Below are positions 13,401 to 27,694 of a stretch of 64,000 nt of DNA, in pieces. The stretch is from Thinopyrum elongatum (Eukaryota; Streptophyta; Magnoliopsida; Poales; Poaceae). Made by a program: the position numbers and the translations under genes. How positions within the stretch are numbered: the stretch's first letter is position 1; each line of letters begins with the position of its first letter. The notes beneath the pieces are model-generated. The model was not told the DNA's origin. It did not search any database and worked only from the letters and a program-made list of their open reading frames with translations. The stretch lies in assembly GCA_011799875.1 (NCBI GenBank), contig CM022298.1, positions 723,642,008-723,706,007 on the forward strand. The letters run 5' to 3'.

Positions 13401-16400
13401 TACGGCAAAAGTGGATGCACTAGTGTAAAAAATGGAAATCTCTTTCGAAGTATCAGGGTTTCGGACGAAAACTCATCAGTTACAAAGGGATTTCATTTTT
13501 TGAACTTATTTGAACTCCAGACTTTTTGGGTTCAAAATGCACCATTCAAAGCCACATCATCAATTTTCACCTTTCTGACTTATTTGGTATTTTCATGCAT
13601 TTACTGATTTTTAAGCTAAATGACCCTGATGAAAATGAAAAGCATACAAATGAACTCTGAAAAGGTTGAAAGTTGGCATGGTATCATCATTTCACCCACA
13701 TAGCATGTTCTAAAAAGTTGAGAGGGTTACGGCCAAAAATGGATGCACTATCGTGTCCAAAATGGACAATCTCTTCGAAGTATCAAGGTTTGCGACGAAA
13801 AATCATCTGTTAGAAAGGGATTTCATTTTTTTGAACTTATTTGAAGTCCAGACTTTTGTGTGTTCAAAATGCTCCATTCAAAGCCACATCATCAATTTTC
13901 ACTTTCGACTTCATTTGGTATTTTTCATGATTTACTGATTTTTTGAGCTAAATGACCATTGAAATGAAAAGCATACAAATGAACTCTGTGAAAAGGTGAA
14001 AAGTTTGGCATGGTATCAATCATTTCACCCACATAGGCATGTTTAAAAGTTGAGAGGGTTACGGCAAAAAGCTGGATGCACTTATGTACAAAATGGACAT
14101 CTCTCGAAAGTATCAGGGTTTCGGACGAAAACTCATTGTTACAAAGGGATTTCATTTTTTGAACTATTTGAACTCCAGACTTTGTGTGTTCAAAAGCACC
14201 ATTCAAAGCCACATCATCAATTTTCACCCTTCGAATTCATTTGGTATTTTTCATGCATTTACTGATTTTTTGTAAGCTAAATGACCCTGAAATGAAAAGC
14301 GCTACAAATGAACTCTGAAAAGGGTTGAAATTGGCATGGGTATCATCATTTCACCCACATAGCATGTGCTTAAAAAGTTGAGAGGGTTACGGCAAAAGCT
14401 GGATGCACTTCGTATACAAAATGGACAATCTCTTCTCGAAGTCTTAGCGTTCGACGAGAAACTCATCTGTTACAAAGGGATTTCATTTTTGAACTTATTT
14501 GAACTCCACTTTTGTGTGTCAAAATGCACCATTCAAAGCCACATCCAATTTTTAACCCTTTCCGACTTCATTTGATATTTTTCATGCATTTTATGATTTT
14601 TTAAGCTAAATGACCTTGAAATTGAAAAGCACTACAAATGAACTTGAAAAGGTTGAAATTGGCATGGATCATTATTTACACCCAAATAGCATGTGCTAAA
14701 AAGTTGAGAGGGTTACGGCAAAAGCTGGATGCACTTCGTATACAAAATGGACAATCTCTTTCGAAGTAAAACGGGTTTCAGGGACGGAAAAACTCATCTG
14801 TTACAAAGGGATTCATTTTTTTGAACTTATTTGAAATCCAATTTTTGTGTTTCAAAATCACACATTCAAAGCCACATCATCAATTTTAACCCTTTCGACT
14901 TCATTTGGTATTTTTCATGCATTTACGATTTTTTAGCTAAATGACCTTGAAATTGAAAAGCGCTACTACAATGAACTCTGAAAAGCTTGAAATTGGCATG
15001 GTATCATCATTTACCCACATAGCATGTTCTAAAAAGTGAGAGGGTTACGGCAAAAACTGGATGCACTTCGTGTACAAAATGGACAATCTCTTTCGAAGTA
15101 TCAGGGTTTCGGCCGAAAACTCATTGTACAAAGGATTTCAATTTTGTGAACTTATTTGAACTCCAGACTTTTGTGTGTTCAAAATGACACATTCAAAGCC
15201 ACATCATCAATTTTCAACCCTTTCTGACTTCATTTGGTATTTTTCATGCATTTACTGATTTTTTTGAGCTAAATGACCCTGAATTGAAAAGCACTACAAA
15301 TGAACTCTGAAAAGGTGAAAGTTGCATGGTATCATTTTCACCCACATAGCATGTTCTAAAAAGTTGAGAGGGTTACGGAAATGGATGCACTTCGTTACAA
15401 AATGGACAATCTCTTCGAAGTATCAGGGTTTCGGACGAAAACTCATCTGTACAAACGGGATTTCATTTTTTGAACTTATTTGAACTCCAGACTTTTGGTG
15501 TGTTCAAAATGCACCATCACAAGCCACATCATCAATTTTCACCTTTGACTCATTTGTGTATTTTTCATGCATTTATGATTTTTTAGTAAATGACCCTGAA
15601 ATTGAAAAGCACTACAAATGAACTCTGAAAAGGTGATAGTTGGCATGGTATCATATTTCACCCACATAGCATGCTAAAAGTTGAGAGGGTTACGGAAAAG
15701 CTGGATGCACTTGTATGTACAAAAGGACAATCTCTTTCGAAGGTATCAGGGTTCGGACGAAAACTCATCTGTTACAAAGGATTTATTTTTTGAACTTATT
15801 GAACTCCAGACTTTTGTGTGTTCAAAATGCACCATTCAAAGCCACATCATCAATTTTCAACCCTTTCGACTTCATTTGGTATTTTTCATTGCATTACTGA
15901 TTTTTTAGCTAAATGACCCTGAAATTGAAAAGCACTACAAATGAACTCTGAAAAGGTTAAAATGGCATGGTATCATCATTTCACCCACATAGCAGGTCTA
16001 AAAAGTTGAGAGGGGTTACGGCAAAAGCTGGATGCACTGTAACAAATGGACAATCTCTCTTCGAAGTATCAGGGGTTCAGGACGGAAAACTCATCTGTTA
16101 CAAAGGGGATTTCATTTTTTTGCAACTTATGAACTCCATGACTTTTGTGTGGTCAAAAGCACATTCAAAAGCCACATCATCAATTTTACCCTTTCTGACT
16201 TCATTGTATTTTCATGCATTTACTGATTTTTTTGAGCTAAATGACCTTGAAATCTGAAAAGCCACACAAGATGAACTCTGAAAAAGTTTGAAATTGGCAT
16301 GGTATCATTATTTCACCCACATAGCATGTTCTAAAAAAGTGGAGAGGGTACGGCAAAAGCTGGATGCACTTAGTACAAAATGGACAATCTCTTTCGAAGT

Positions 16401-19400
16401 AACAGGTTTCGGCCGAAAAATCATCTGTTACAAAGGGATTTCATTTTTTTGAACTTATTTGAACTCCAGACTTTTTGTGTGTTCAAATACTCCATTCAAA
16501 GCCACAATCATCAATTTTCAACCCTTTCTGACTTCATTTGGTAATTTTCATGCATTTACAGATTTTTGAGCAAATGACATGGAAATTGAAAAGCGCTACA
16601 AAGAACTCTGAAAAGTTGAAAGTTGGACGGTATCATCTTTACCCACATAGCATGTTCTAAAAAGTGAAGAGGTTACGGCAAAACACTGATGCACTTCGTG
16701 TTACAAAATGGACAATCTCTTTCGAAGTATCAGGGTTTCGGACGAAAACTCATCGTACAAACGGATTTCAATTTTTGGACTTATTGAACTCCAGACTTTT
16801 GTGTGTTCAAATGCACCATTCAAAGCCACATCATCAATTTCAACCCTTTCTACTTCATTTGGTATTTTTCATGCATTTACTGATTTTTTGAGCTAAATGA
16901 CCGTGAAATTGAAAGCACTACAAATGAACTGAAAAGGTAGAAAGTTGGCATGTATCTCATCTTCACCCCACATAGCATGTGCTAAAAAGTTGAGAGGGGT
17001 TACGGGAAAAGCTGGAATGCACTTCGTATGACAAAATGGGACAATCTCTTTCGAAGAGTCAGGGTTTCGGACAGAAAACTCATCTGCTTACAAGGGATTT
17101 CATTTTTGGAACTTATTTGAACTCCAGACTTTTGTGTGTTCAAAATGCACCATTCAAAGCCACATCATATTTCAAACCTTTCAGACTTCATTTGAATTTT
17201 CATGCATTACTGATTTTTAAGCTAAATGACCATGAAATTGAAAGGATACAAATGAACTCTGAAAAGCTTGAAAGTTGGCATGGTATCATCATTTCACCCA
17301 CATAGCATGTTCTAAAAAGTTGAGAGGGTTACGGCAAAAATGGATGCACTTCATGTACAAAATGTGGACAATCATCTTTCGAATAGTATCAGGGTTTCGG
17401 ACGAAAACTCATCTTTACAAAGGGATTTCATTTTTTGAACTTATTTGAACTCCAGACTTTTTGTGTGTTCAAAATTGCACCATTCAAAGCCACATCATCA
17501 ATTTTCACCTTTCCGACTTTCATTTGTATTTTCATGCATTTTTACTGATTTTTGAGCTAAATGACCGTGAAATTGAAAAGCACGACAAATGAACTCTGGA
17601 AAAGCTTGAAAGTTGGCATGGTATCATCATTTCACCCACATAGCATGTTCATAAAAGTTGAGATGGTTACAGGCAAAAGCTGGATTGACACTTAGTGTAC
17701 AAAATGGGACAATCTCTTTGAAGTATCGGGTTTCGGACGAAAACTCATTGTACGAAGGGGAATTCATGTTTTTGAACTTATTGAAGTCCAGACTTGTTGT
17801 GTTCAAAATGCATCATTCAAAGCCATCATCAATTCCATCCCTTTCGACTTCATTTGGTATTTTTCATGCATTACTGATTTTTGAGCGCTAAATGACCATG
17901 AAATTGAAAAGCGCTACAAATGAACTCTGAAAAGGTTGAAAAGTTGGAGGTTGTATCATCATTTCACCACATAGCATGTTCTAAAAGTTGAGAGGGTTAC
18001 GGCAAAAACTGGATGCACTTCATGTACAAAAGGGACAATCTCTTTCAAGTATCAGGTTTCGGACGAAAACTCATCTGTTACAAAGGGATTTCATTTTTTG
18101 AACTTATTTGAAGTCCAGACTTTTTGTGTTCAAAATGCACCATTCAAAGCCACATCATCAATTTTCAACCCTTCTACTTCATTTGGTATTTTTTCATGCT
18201 ATTACTGATTTTTTTTGAGCTAAATGACCCTGAAATTGAAAAGCGCTACAAATGAACTCTGAAAAGGTTGAAAGTTGGCACGGTAATATCATTTCACCCA
18301 CATAGCATGTTCTAAAAAGTGAGAGGGTTACGGCAAAAATGATGCACTTGTACAAAATGGACAATCTTTCGAAAGTATCAGGGTTTCGGACGAAAAACTC
18401 ATCTTACAAAGGGATTTCATTTTTTTGAACTTATTGAACCGACTGTTTGTGTTCAAAATGCACCATTCAAAGCCAATCATCAATTTTCAACCCTTTCTAC
18501 TTCATTGGTATTTTTCATGCATTTATGATTTTTATGAGCTAAATGACCCTGAAATTGAAAGACTACAAAGAACTCTGAAAAGGTGAACGTGGCATGGTAT
18601 CATCATTTCACCCACATAGCATGTCTAAAAAGTTGAGAGGGTTACGGAAAAACAAAAATGATGCAATCAGTACAAAATGGACAATCTCTTTCGAAGTATC
18701 AGGGTTCGCGAACGAAAACTCATCTGTACAAAGGGATTTCAATTTTTGAACATTTGAACTCCAGACTTTTGTGTGTTCAAAATGCACCATTCAAAGCCAC
18801 ATCATCAATTTTCAACCCTTTCGACTTCATTTGGTATTTTTCATGCATTTATGATTTTTGACCTAATGACCTGAAATTGAAAAGACTACAAATGAACTCT
18901 GAAAAGGTTGAAAGTGTGGCATGGTATTATCATTCACCCACATAGCATGTTTAAAAAGTGAGAGGGTACGGACCAAAAAACTGGAGCAATTCGGTACAAA
19001 ATGGACAATCTCTTCGAAGTATCGGGTTTCGGAGAAACAATCTGTTACAAAGGGATTTCATTTTGTTTGAACTTTTTGGAAACTCCAGACTTTTGTGTGT
19101 TAAAATGCACCCATTCCAAAGCCACATCATCAATTTCAACCCTTTCCGACTTCATTATGATATTTTTCATGCGATGTACTTATTGTTTTAAGGCTAAATG
19201 ACCCTGAAATGAAAGCACTACAAATGGAACTCTGAAAAGTTGAAACGTTGGCATGGTATCATCATTTCACCCAATAGATGTTCGTAAAAAGTTGAGAGGG
19301 TTACGGCAAAAGCTGGATGCACTTAGTAGTACAAAATGGAAAAATCTCTTTCGAAGTATCAGGGTTTGGAAGAAAACTCCATCTGTTCAAAGGGATTTCA

Positions 19401-20403
19401 TTTTTTTGAACTATTTGAACTCCAGACTTTTGTGTGGTTCAAATGCAAATCATCAAAGCCACATCATCAATTTTCATCATTTTCGATTTGGTATGTTTCA
19501 TGCATTTACTGATTTTTTAGCTAAATGACCCTGAAAAGAAAAGCGCTACAAATGAACTCGAAAAGGTTGAAAGTTTGGCATTGGTTTCATCATTTCACCC
19601 ACATAGCATGTTCTAAAAGTTGAGAGAGGGTTATGGCAAAAATGGATGACTCTTGTACAAAATGGACATCTCTTTCGAAGTATCAGGGTTTCGACGGAAA
19701 ACTCATCTGTTACAAAGGGATTTCATTTTTATGAACTTATTGAGTCAAGACTTTTGTGTGTTCAAAATGCCCATTCAAAGCCAAATCATCAATTTTCAAC
19801 CCTTTCAACTTATTTGTATTTTTCATGCATGTACGATTTTTTTGAGCTAAAGTGACCTGAAATTGAAAAAGCACTACAAAGTGAACTCTGAAAAGGTTAA
19901 AGTTGGCATGGTATCATCATTTCACCCACATAGCATGCTTTCTAAAAGTTAGAGGGTACGGCAAAAATGGATGCATCAGGTACAAAATGGACAATCTCTT
20001 TCGAAGTATCAGGGTTTCGGACGAAAATACATCTGGTTACAAGGGATTTCAAATTTTTTGAACTTATTTGAACTCCAGACTTTTGTGTGTTCAAAATGCA
20101 CCATTCAAAGCCCCAATCATCAATTTTCAACCCTTTCCGACTTCATTGAATTTTTCATGCATTTACTGATTTTTAAGCTAAATGACCATGAAATTGGAAA
20201 GCATACAAATGAAACTGAAAAAGGTTGAAAGATTGGCATGGTATCATCATTTCACCCACATAGCATGTTCTAAAAAAGTTTGAGAGGCGCTAGAGGGTAC
20301 GGCAAAAAAACTGGTGCACTTCATGTACAAAATGGGACACTCTTTCGAAGTATCAGGGTTCGGACGAAAACGAAAAATCATCTGTTACAAAGGATTTCAT
20401 TTT
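4466..20403 (+). repeat. 337-bp satellite array, long noisy block
   Basis: About 48 head-to-tail monomers over 15.9 kb, all in + orientation, with nothing else between them. Average spacing falls to about 320-335 bp because single-base deletions are frequent. Variant monomers are interspersed: GTCGAGAG near 8,482 and 9,445, and GTGCTAAAAAG with CGTATAC near 14,690 and 16,978. The many short open frames are monomer sequence opened and closed by indels. No gene, LTR or other element is visible inside this stretch. Confidence 0.95.
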
Positions 20404-20428
20404 NNNNNNNNNNNNNNNNNNNNNNNNN
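20404..20428. other. Assembly gap of 25 N at a satellite strand switch
   Basis: Twenty-five N. On the left the satellite reads on +, stopping after AAAGGATTTCATTTT. On the right it reads on the opposite strand, beginning near the TGATTATACCATGCC segment. The gap therefore hides either a true inversion breakpoint or a wrong join of two contigs. Confidence 0.99.
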
Positions 20429-23400
20429 TGTGAATGATTATACCATGCCAATTTTCACATTTTCAGAGTTCATTTGTAGTCGCTTTTCAATTTCAGGTCA
20501 TTTAGCTCAAAAAATCATTAAATGCATGAAAATATCAAATGAAGTCGAAAGGGGTTGAAAATTGATGATGTGGCTTTGAATGTGCATTTTGAACACACAA
20601 AAGTCTGGATTCAAATAAGTTCAAAAAAATGAAATCCCTTTGTAACAGATGAGTTTTCGTCCGAAACCCTGATACTTCGAAAGAGATTGTCCATTTTGTA
20701 ACGAAGTGCATCCAGCTTTTCCGTAACCCTCTCAACTTTTTAGCACATGCTATGTGGGTGAAATGATGATACCATGCCACTTTCTACCTTTTCAGAGTTC
20801 ATTTGAGTGCTTTTCATTTCAGGGTCATTTAGCTCAAAAAATCATAAATGCATGAAAATCCAAATGAAGTCAGAAAGGGTTGAAAATTGATGATGTGGCT
20901 TTGAATGGTGCATTTTGAACACACAAAAGTCTGGAGTTCAAATAAGTTCAAAAATATGAAATCCCTTTGTAACAGATGAGTTTTCGTCCGAAACCCTGAT
21001 ACTTCGAAAGAGATTGTCCATTTTGTACACGAAGTGCATCCAGTTTTTGCCGTAACCCTCTCAACTTTTAGACACATGCTATGTGGGTGAAATGATGATA
21101 CCATGCCAACTTTCAACCTTTTCAGATTTCATTGTAGTGCTTTTCAATTTCAGGGTCATTTAGCTCAAAAAATCAGTAAATGCATGAAAAATACCAAATG
21201 AAGTCAGAAAGGGTTGAAAATTGATGATTGTGGCTTTGAATGGTATTTTTGAACACACAAAAAGTCTGGAGTTCAAATAAGTTCAAAAAAATGAAATCCC
21301 TTTGTAACATGAGTTTTCGTCCGAAACCCGATACTTCGAAAGAGATTGTCCATTTGTACACGAAGTGCATCCGTTTTGCCGTAACCCTCTCAACTTTTTA
21401 GAACATGCTATGTGGGTGAAATGATGATACCATGCCAACTTTCAACCTTTTCAGAGTTCATTTGTATGCTTTTTCAATTTCAGGTCATTTAGCTCAAAAA
21501 ATCAGTAAATGCATGAAAAATACAAAATGAAGTCGAAAAGGGTTAAAATTGATGATGTGGCTTTGAATGGTTGCATTTTGAACACACAAAAATCTGGAGT
21601 TCAAATAAGTTCAAAAAATGAAATCCCTTTGTAACAGATGAGTTTTCGTCCGAAACCCTGATACTTCGAAGAGATTGTCCATTTTGTACAGAGTGCATCC
21701 AGTTTTGCCGTCCCTCTCAACTTTTAGCACATGCTATGTGGGTGAAATGATGATACCATGCCAACTTTCAACTTTTCAGAGTTCATTTGTAGTGCTTTTC
21801 AATTTCAGGGTCATTTAGCTCAAAAAATCAGTAAATGCATGAAAAATACCAAATGAAGTCGAAAGGGTTGAAAATTGATGATGTGGCTTTGAATGTGCAT
21901 TTTGAACACACAAAAGTCTGGAGTTCAATAAGTTCAAAAAATGAAATCCCTTTGTAACAGATGAGTTTTCGTCCGAAACCCTGATACTTCGAAAGAGATT
22001 GTCCATTTTGTACACGAAGTGCATCCAGTTTTTGCCGTAACCCTCTCAACTTTTTAGACATGCTATGGGGTGAAATGATGATACCATGCCAACTTTCAAC
22101 CTTTTCAGAGTTCATTTGTAGTGCTTTTCAATTTCAGGTCATTTAGCTCAAAAAATCAGTAAATGCATGAAAAATACCAAATGAAGTCAGAAAGGGTTGA
22201 AAATTGATGATGTGGCTTTGAATGTGTATTTTGAACACACAAAAAGTCTGAGTTCAAATAAGTTCAAAAAAATGAAATCCCTTTGTAACAGATGAGTTTT
22301 CGTCCGAAACCCTGATACTTCGAAAGAGATTGTCCATTTTGTACACGAAGTGCATCCAGTTTTGCCGTAACCCTCTCAACTTTTTAGACATGCTATGTGG
22401 GTGAAATGATGATACCATGCCACTTTCAACTTTTCAGAGTTCATTTGTAGTCTTTTCAATTTCAGGTCATTTAGCTAAAAAATCAGTAAATGCATGAAAA
22501 TACAATGAAGTCAAAAGGGTTAAAATTGATGATGTGGCTTTGAATGTGCATTTTGAACCACAAAAAGTCGGAGTTCAAATAAGTTCAAAAAAATGAAATC
22601 CCTTGTAACAGATGAGTTTTCTGTCCGAAACCCTGATACTTCGAAAGAGATTGTCCATTTTGTATACAAGTGCATCCAGTTTTGCCGTAACCCTCTCAAC
22701 TTTTTAGCACATGCTATGTGGGTGAAATGATGATACCATGCCACTTTCAACCTTTTCAGAGTTCATTTTAGTGCTTTTCAATTCAGGGTCATTTAGCTCA
22801 AAAAATCAGTAAATGCAGAAAAATACCAAATGAAGTCAAAAGGGTTGAAAATTGATGATGTGGCTTTGATGGCATTTTGAACACACAAAAAGTCTGGAGT
22901 TCAAATAAGTTCAAAAAATGAAATCCCTTTGTAACAGATGAGTTTTCGTCCGAAACCCTGATACTTCGAAGAGATTGTCCATTTTGTACACGAAGTGCAT
23001 CAGCTTTTTCCGTAACCCTCTCAACTTTTTAACACATGCTATGTGGGTGAAAATGATACCATGCCAACTTTCAACCTTTTCAGAGTTCATTTGTAGTCCT
23101 TTTCAATTTCAGGGTCATTTAGCTCAAAAAATCAGTAAATGCATGAAAATATCAATGAAGTCGAAAGGGTTGAAATGATGATGTGGCTTTGAATGTGCAT
23201 TTTGAACACAAAAAAGTCTGGAGTTCAAATAAGTTCAAAAAATGAAATCCCTTTGTAACAGATGAGTTTTCGTCCGAAACCCTGATACTTCGAAAGAGAT
23301 TGTCCATTTTGTACATGAAGTGCATCCAGTTTTTGCCGTAACCCTCTCAACTTTTTAGAACATGCTATGTGGGTGAAATGATGATACCATGCCACTTTCA

Positions 23401-24637
23401 ACCTTTTCAGAGTTCATTTTAGTGCTTTTCAATTTCAGGTCATTTAGCTCAAAAAATCAGTAAATGCATGAAAAATACCAAATGAAGTCAGAAAGGGTTG
23501 AAAATTGATGATGTGGCTTTGAATGTGCATTTTGACACACAAAAAGTCTGGAGTTCAAATAAGTTCAAAAAATGAAATCCCTTTGTAACAGATGAGTTTT
23601 CGTCCGAAACCCTGATACTTCGAAAGAGATTGTCCATTTTGTACACGAAGTGCATCCAGTTTTTGCCGTAACCTCTCAACTTTTTAGAACATGCTATGTG
23701 GGTGAAATGATGATACCATGCCAACTTTCAACCTTTTCAGAGTTCATTTGTAGTGCTTTTTCAATTTCAGGGTCATTTAGCTAAAAAATCAGTAAATGCA
23801 TAAAAATACAATGAAGTCGGAAAGGGTTGAAAATTGATGATGTGGCTTTGAATGGTGCATTTTGAACACACAAAAAGTCTGGAGTTCAAATAAGTTCAAA
23901 AAATGAAATCCCTTTGTAACGATGAGTTTTTCGTCCGAACCCTTGATACTTCGAAAGAGATTGTCCATTTTGTACACGAAGTGCATCCATTTTTGTCCGT
24001 AACCCTCTCAAACTTTTTAGAACATGCTATGTGGGGTGAAATGATGATACCATGCCAACTTTCAACTTTTCAGAGTTCATTTGTAGTCCTTTTCAATTTC
24101 AGGGTCATTTAGCTCAAAAAATCAGTAAATGCATGAAAAATACAAATGAAGTCGAAAGGGTTGAAAATTATGATGTGGCTTTGAATGGTGCATTTTGAAC
24201 ACACAAAAGTCTGGAGTTCAAATAAGTTCAAAAAATGAAATCCCTTTGTAAAGATGAGTTTTGTCCGAAACCCTGATACTTCGAAAGAGATTGTCCTTTT
24301 TGTAACGAAGTGCATCAGCTTTTCCGTAACCCTCTCAACTTTTTAGCACATGCTATGTGGGTGAAATGATGATACCATGCCAACTTTCTAACCTTTTCAG
24401 AGTTCATTTGTAGTGCTTTTCAATTTCAGGTCTTTAGCTCAAAAAAATCAGTAAATGCATGAAAATACCAAATGAAGTCAGAAAGGGTTGAAAATTGATG
24501 ATGTGGCTTTGAATGGTGCATTTTGAACACACAAAAAGTCTGGAGTTCAAATAATTCAAAAAATTGAAATCCCTTTGTAACAGATGAGTTTTCGTCCGAA
24601 ACCCTGATACTTCGAAAGAGATTGTCCATTTTGTACC
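20429..24637 (-). repeat. 337-bp satellite array, inverted block
   Basis: About 12.5 monomers reading on the minus strand, recognised by the complementary anchor TTTTTAGAACATGCTATGTG recurring roughly every 325-337 bp. Quality is intermediate: fewer deletions than in 4,466-20,403 but more than in 31,580-36,211. It ends in the segment GAGATTGTCCATTTTGTAC, where the LTR of element A begins. No other feature is seen. Confidence 0.95.
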
Positions 24638-25263
24638 TGTAACCCCCCGTGGTTACTACAGTATCCCCTTTTGATTATGCCATTCATCACGTTTAACAAA
24701 CAGTGCATGATCTCATTTGCATCATAATGCATTCAACTTCTAACTCACAATTCAAATAAAGTTAAATGTGAAAATAAAAGTTGTTCCCAACTGGAATAAC
24801 TAAATGTGCTCTTTTGCAAATATTCCCCTAGCATTTATAAAAATGATTGCAACATTAGTTTGGAATTGTAAAATAGCTCGAACAACCTAGACAGCATGCA
24901 CATAGCAACTATTCACCCCTTTTCATTAAATAAATCCAACCAAAAGATATGGGACGCCAAACCAGTTCTACAGTGACTAATAAGCACCATATTTATTTGG
25001 CTAGTCATATATTTTAACCAAAAGTATTTGAAATCAAAACCAAAGTCAAAACATAAATAAAAAGAGAAAACAGAAAAGAAAGAAGAACAGAGAAAAGACG
25101 CCCTGTGCTGCCTAAGTAGCACAAGTGGCCGGCCCATCCCAATACGCTCGTCCTATTCGTACTGCTCACAGCCCGGGCTCGCGCGAGCACCTGCGCACGC
25201 ACGCGCGCCCCACGCCCAGGCCCCCCCTCCCTCTCGTCGACACCCGCTCGCCCGACTGCCGCG

Positions 25264-25270
25264 TATATGA
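25264..25270 (+). promoter_or_regulatory. TATA-like box in LTR A
   Basis: TATATGA in the context GCCGCGTATATGACAGCACC, at the boundary of the GC-rich core. The same context occurs in LTR D at 62,221. Position and conservation suggest the LTR promoter, with U3 to the left and R to the right. This is inferred; no transcript evidence is available. Confidence 0.4.
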
Positions 25271-25549
25271 CAGCACCCTGACCCCCTGGCTCTCCCTCGC
25301 CTCACTCTCCCCTGGACACCCCTCTCCTCTCTCTCAGTGCGTCAGCCATGGCCCGCCGCGTAGCACGCGCTGGGCAACCCCTCTCCTCGTCGCGTGAACC
25401 GTGCCCGCATGTTCGCCTCCGTCGACTACGCCTCTCCCCCGAGCCCCACTGAGCTAGAACGCGTCGCTGCGTCGCCGGCGCCGTCATCTTCCAACTTCGG
25501 CCGCCGCACGCCATCGCCTACTCCGGCCACTCCGAGCCCCACCCCCCCC

Positions 25550-27220
25550 GCTTTCCTCCCGACTCAAGCTTCAAGAGTATCTCCCGGACCCCCCCGGGTT
25601 TGGGTCAGGACAGGATAACTGGGAGAGGTGTAACCTCGCTGAGGTCTCAGTAATCGTATCTGAGTCGGCTCCGCTAAGGCCGGCGGGTATACGATAGGTA
25701 GAGGACAGACGGAGTAATGGCTGGTGGGATTCGGGGCAGACTGGGACGGGGGGGGTTGTACTATCCAGCCCTAAGAAAAGCCTGGGATGTCTGGGATTGG
25801 GCAGGTGTCGGTTGATTGGGAGGTGGTGGTGTAACTTCCTGATCCTGACCGAGGGCGTGCCGCCGTGGTTATGACCGGACGTGCGGCGAGACGTGTAGGG
25901 GAGACCCGAGACATCTTGCGTTTGGGGCCACGGGCGTGGTTGGGTTTTTCAGGACGCAGGGCGGCAGCGAGGTGCGGTATTGTCAAGGGCGTTATCAGGC
26001 TGCGGGATCGGTTAGGGAGGCCTGGCAGAGGTGGAGTCGCAAACCCGGGGTGATGTTCACCGGTCGCGTTATGGGGCTACAGGCGGGGACTGGCGCGGGG
26101 GAAGTGGACGCTGTAGGGCGGACGGGGGCCCTGGGTCCCGCACCCGCGCAATGTCGAGCTCGCAGGGAATGATTGTGGCTCCACGAAGATGGGCGCGGGA
26201 CGTGCGTACTACGACTGGAGGAGGGATGTCTGCTAGTCCCTGTACGACTGGGGGCTTCGAATCGAATTGGTGGTGATCAGCCTCGCCCTGGCCGAGTGAG
26301 AAGAATGGGCGGCGGGTGTCAGGTGAGGAAGGAAGCTTCGAAAGTCACCAAAAGAGAGTGCTTGGGGAGTTTGAGGTGTGGCGGGCCTTAACGTGTGGAT
26401 GGGGGGGTTTAAGGGAACGTGTTGTAAACTCTTGTGGGGGTTTTTGCCCGTAGCGGCGGGAGCGGGGTGGGTACGAGAGAGTCAAAGGGAGAGTACTGAA
26501 AATGATAACATGTATGAGGGTGAAGGGCTTATGGGGCGATTATATTGGGCTCAACGCTTGAAGCGGGGAATGTGGGCGGGTGGTTCAAGCCAGGAGCCCC
26601 TAAAGCGAGGACTAGTAGCGGCGGTTCGGGGATAGGAATGCTGGCAGTTGCTGGCTCACGTGTGCATGTCCAGGTAAGAGGACCGCAGGACCGACGATGA
26701 CCTCAGGGATATACCGCGATGCTGAACGCAAGGTGGACAGCTAGTATGGTGCGTAGGGAGACTGGCGCTTGGGGACCAGACCTTACCCGGAGGAGGGTAC
26801 TTCAGAGGACTAGGAGGGTGGATGGGTAAAGATGTTGAGGGAGGAGTAGTGGCGCGTGCATGATTCGTGGGTAGTTGGTGGGATAGAGGAGGAGGTTGGG
26901 AACGAGACCGTTGCTAGGGTCTGCTCGATTCCGCGGGGCTAACCTAGCAACTTGAGGTTTTTTGACGAAGTAGAGGAGCTTCGTGGGAAGGCTTAACCCC
27001 GGAAACAGGCAGGGGCACCCTGGTGCGACATGACTAAGAGTCAGACAGGGACGAGAAGATCATGCGCTTTGGATCAGCATCAAGTGGGTAGGGGATTGGC
27101 GTGGTCAGAGGGAGTATGTCCCGCGCTGGAGAGGGGCATTCGGTCGATGCTGGGACGCGTATGTAATGTTTAGTATGGTGGGAGCGTGTTGCTAGGTCTC
27201 CCTCTCTCCTCTCCTCTCCC
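25550..27220. other. G-rich insertion in LTR A, not recognised
   Basis: About 1.65 kb present in LTR A but absent from LTR D, where the flanks GGCCACTCCGAGCCC and CCTCGTCCCCCTCCC are separated by only about 40 bp. The sequence is strongly G-rich on +, has no terminal repeats or recognisable protein, and shows no repeats in common with anything else in the window. It sits in the most GC-rich part of the LTR. It may be a foreign insertion or a stretch of poor-quality read that was not corrected. Confidence 0.6.
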
Positions 27221-27694
27221 CTCGCGCTATCGCGTGAGCCTCGTCCCCCTCCCCTCTCCCCGCGCGCTCTTCATGTGCCCGGACGCGTCTCCCCTCGTTC
27301 GCCCGAACGCCCGCCGCCTAGCTCTCGCCTGTGCCTGTCCGGTGACCAACGCCTCGGGCCCGTGCGCATCGTGCCCCCGCATCGCGCAGGCCACACCTAG
27401 CTTCTCCTTTCGCTCCTAGCGCGCCGTAGCCTCTGACGCCCATGCACCACCGCTAACGCCATCGCGCTGCGGTCATCGCCGGGTCCGTTCCCCCCCCCCT
27501 CCCCCCCACCCCCCCCCCTCCCGCGCTCCCCAACCACGCCAACACCACCAAGTGACTCGGCGCTCTGCCGCCCTTTCGAACGGGCCACGCCACGGCCCGT
27601 AGACCCCTGAGGGCGGAAACCCGAGCGCCCGAGCTCGCCACCGCGTCCTGGCACTCGGCGCACTCCTGGTCGGCCGGTCCGACGTGGCGACGCG

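Noticed and set aside
1..20403. CRISPR-like regular repeats
   Set aside because: The period is 337 bp with no unique spacers; the whole unit is repeated. This is a satellite in plant DNA.
4466..20403. Naming the satellite as a known grass family (for example Afa, pSc200 or TrsA types of about 340-380 bp)
   Set aside because: Length alone is not enough, and I cannot confirm a sequence match without a search.
24638..24642. Target-site duplications flanking the LTR elements
   Set aside because: Each element has lost its other end, so the 5-bp flank cannot be compared with a partner.
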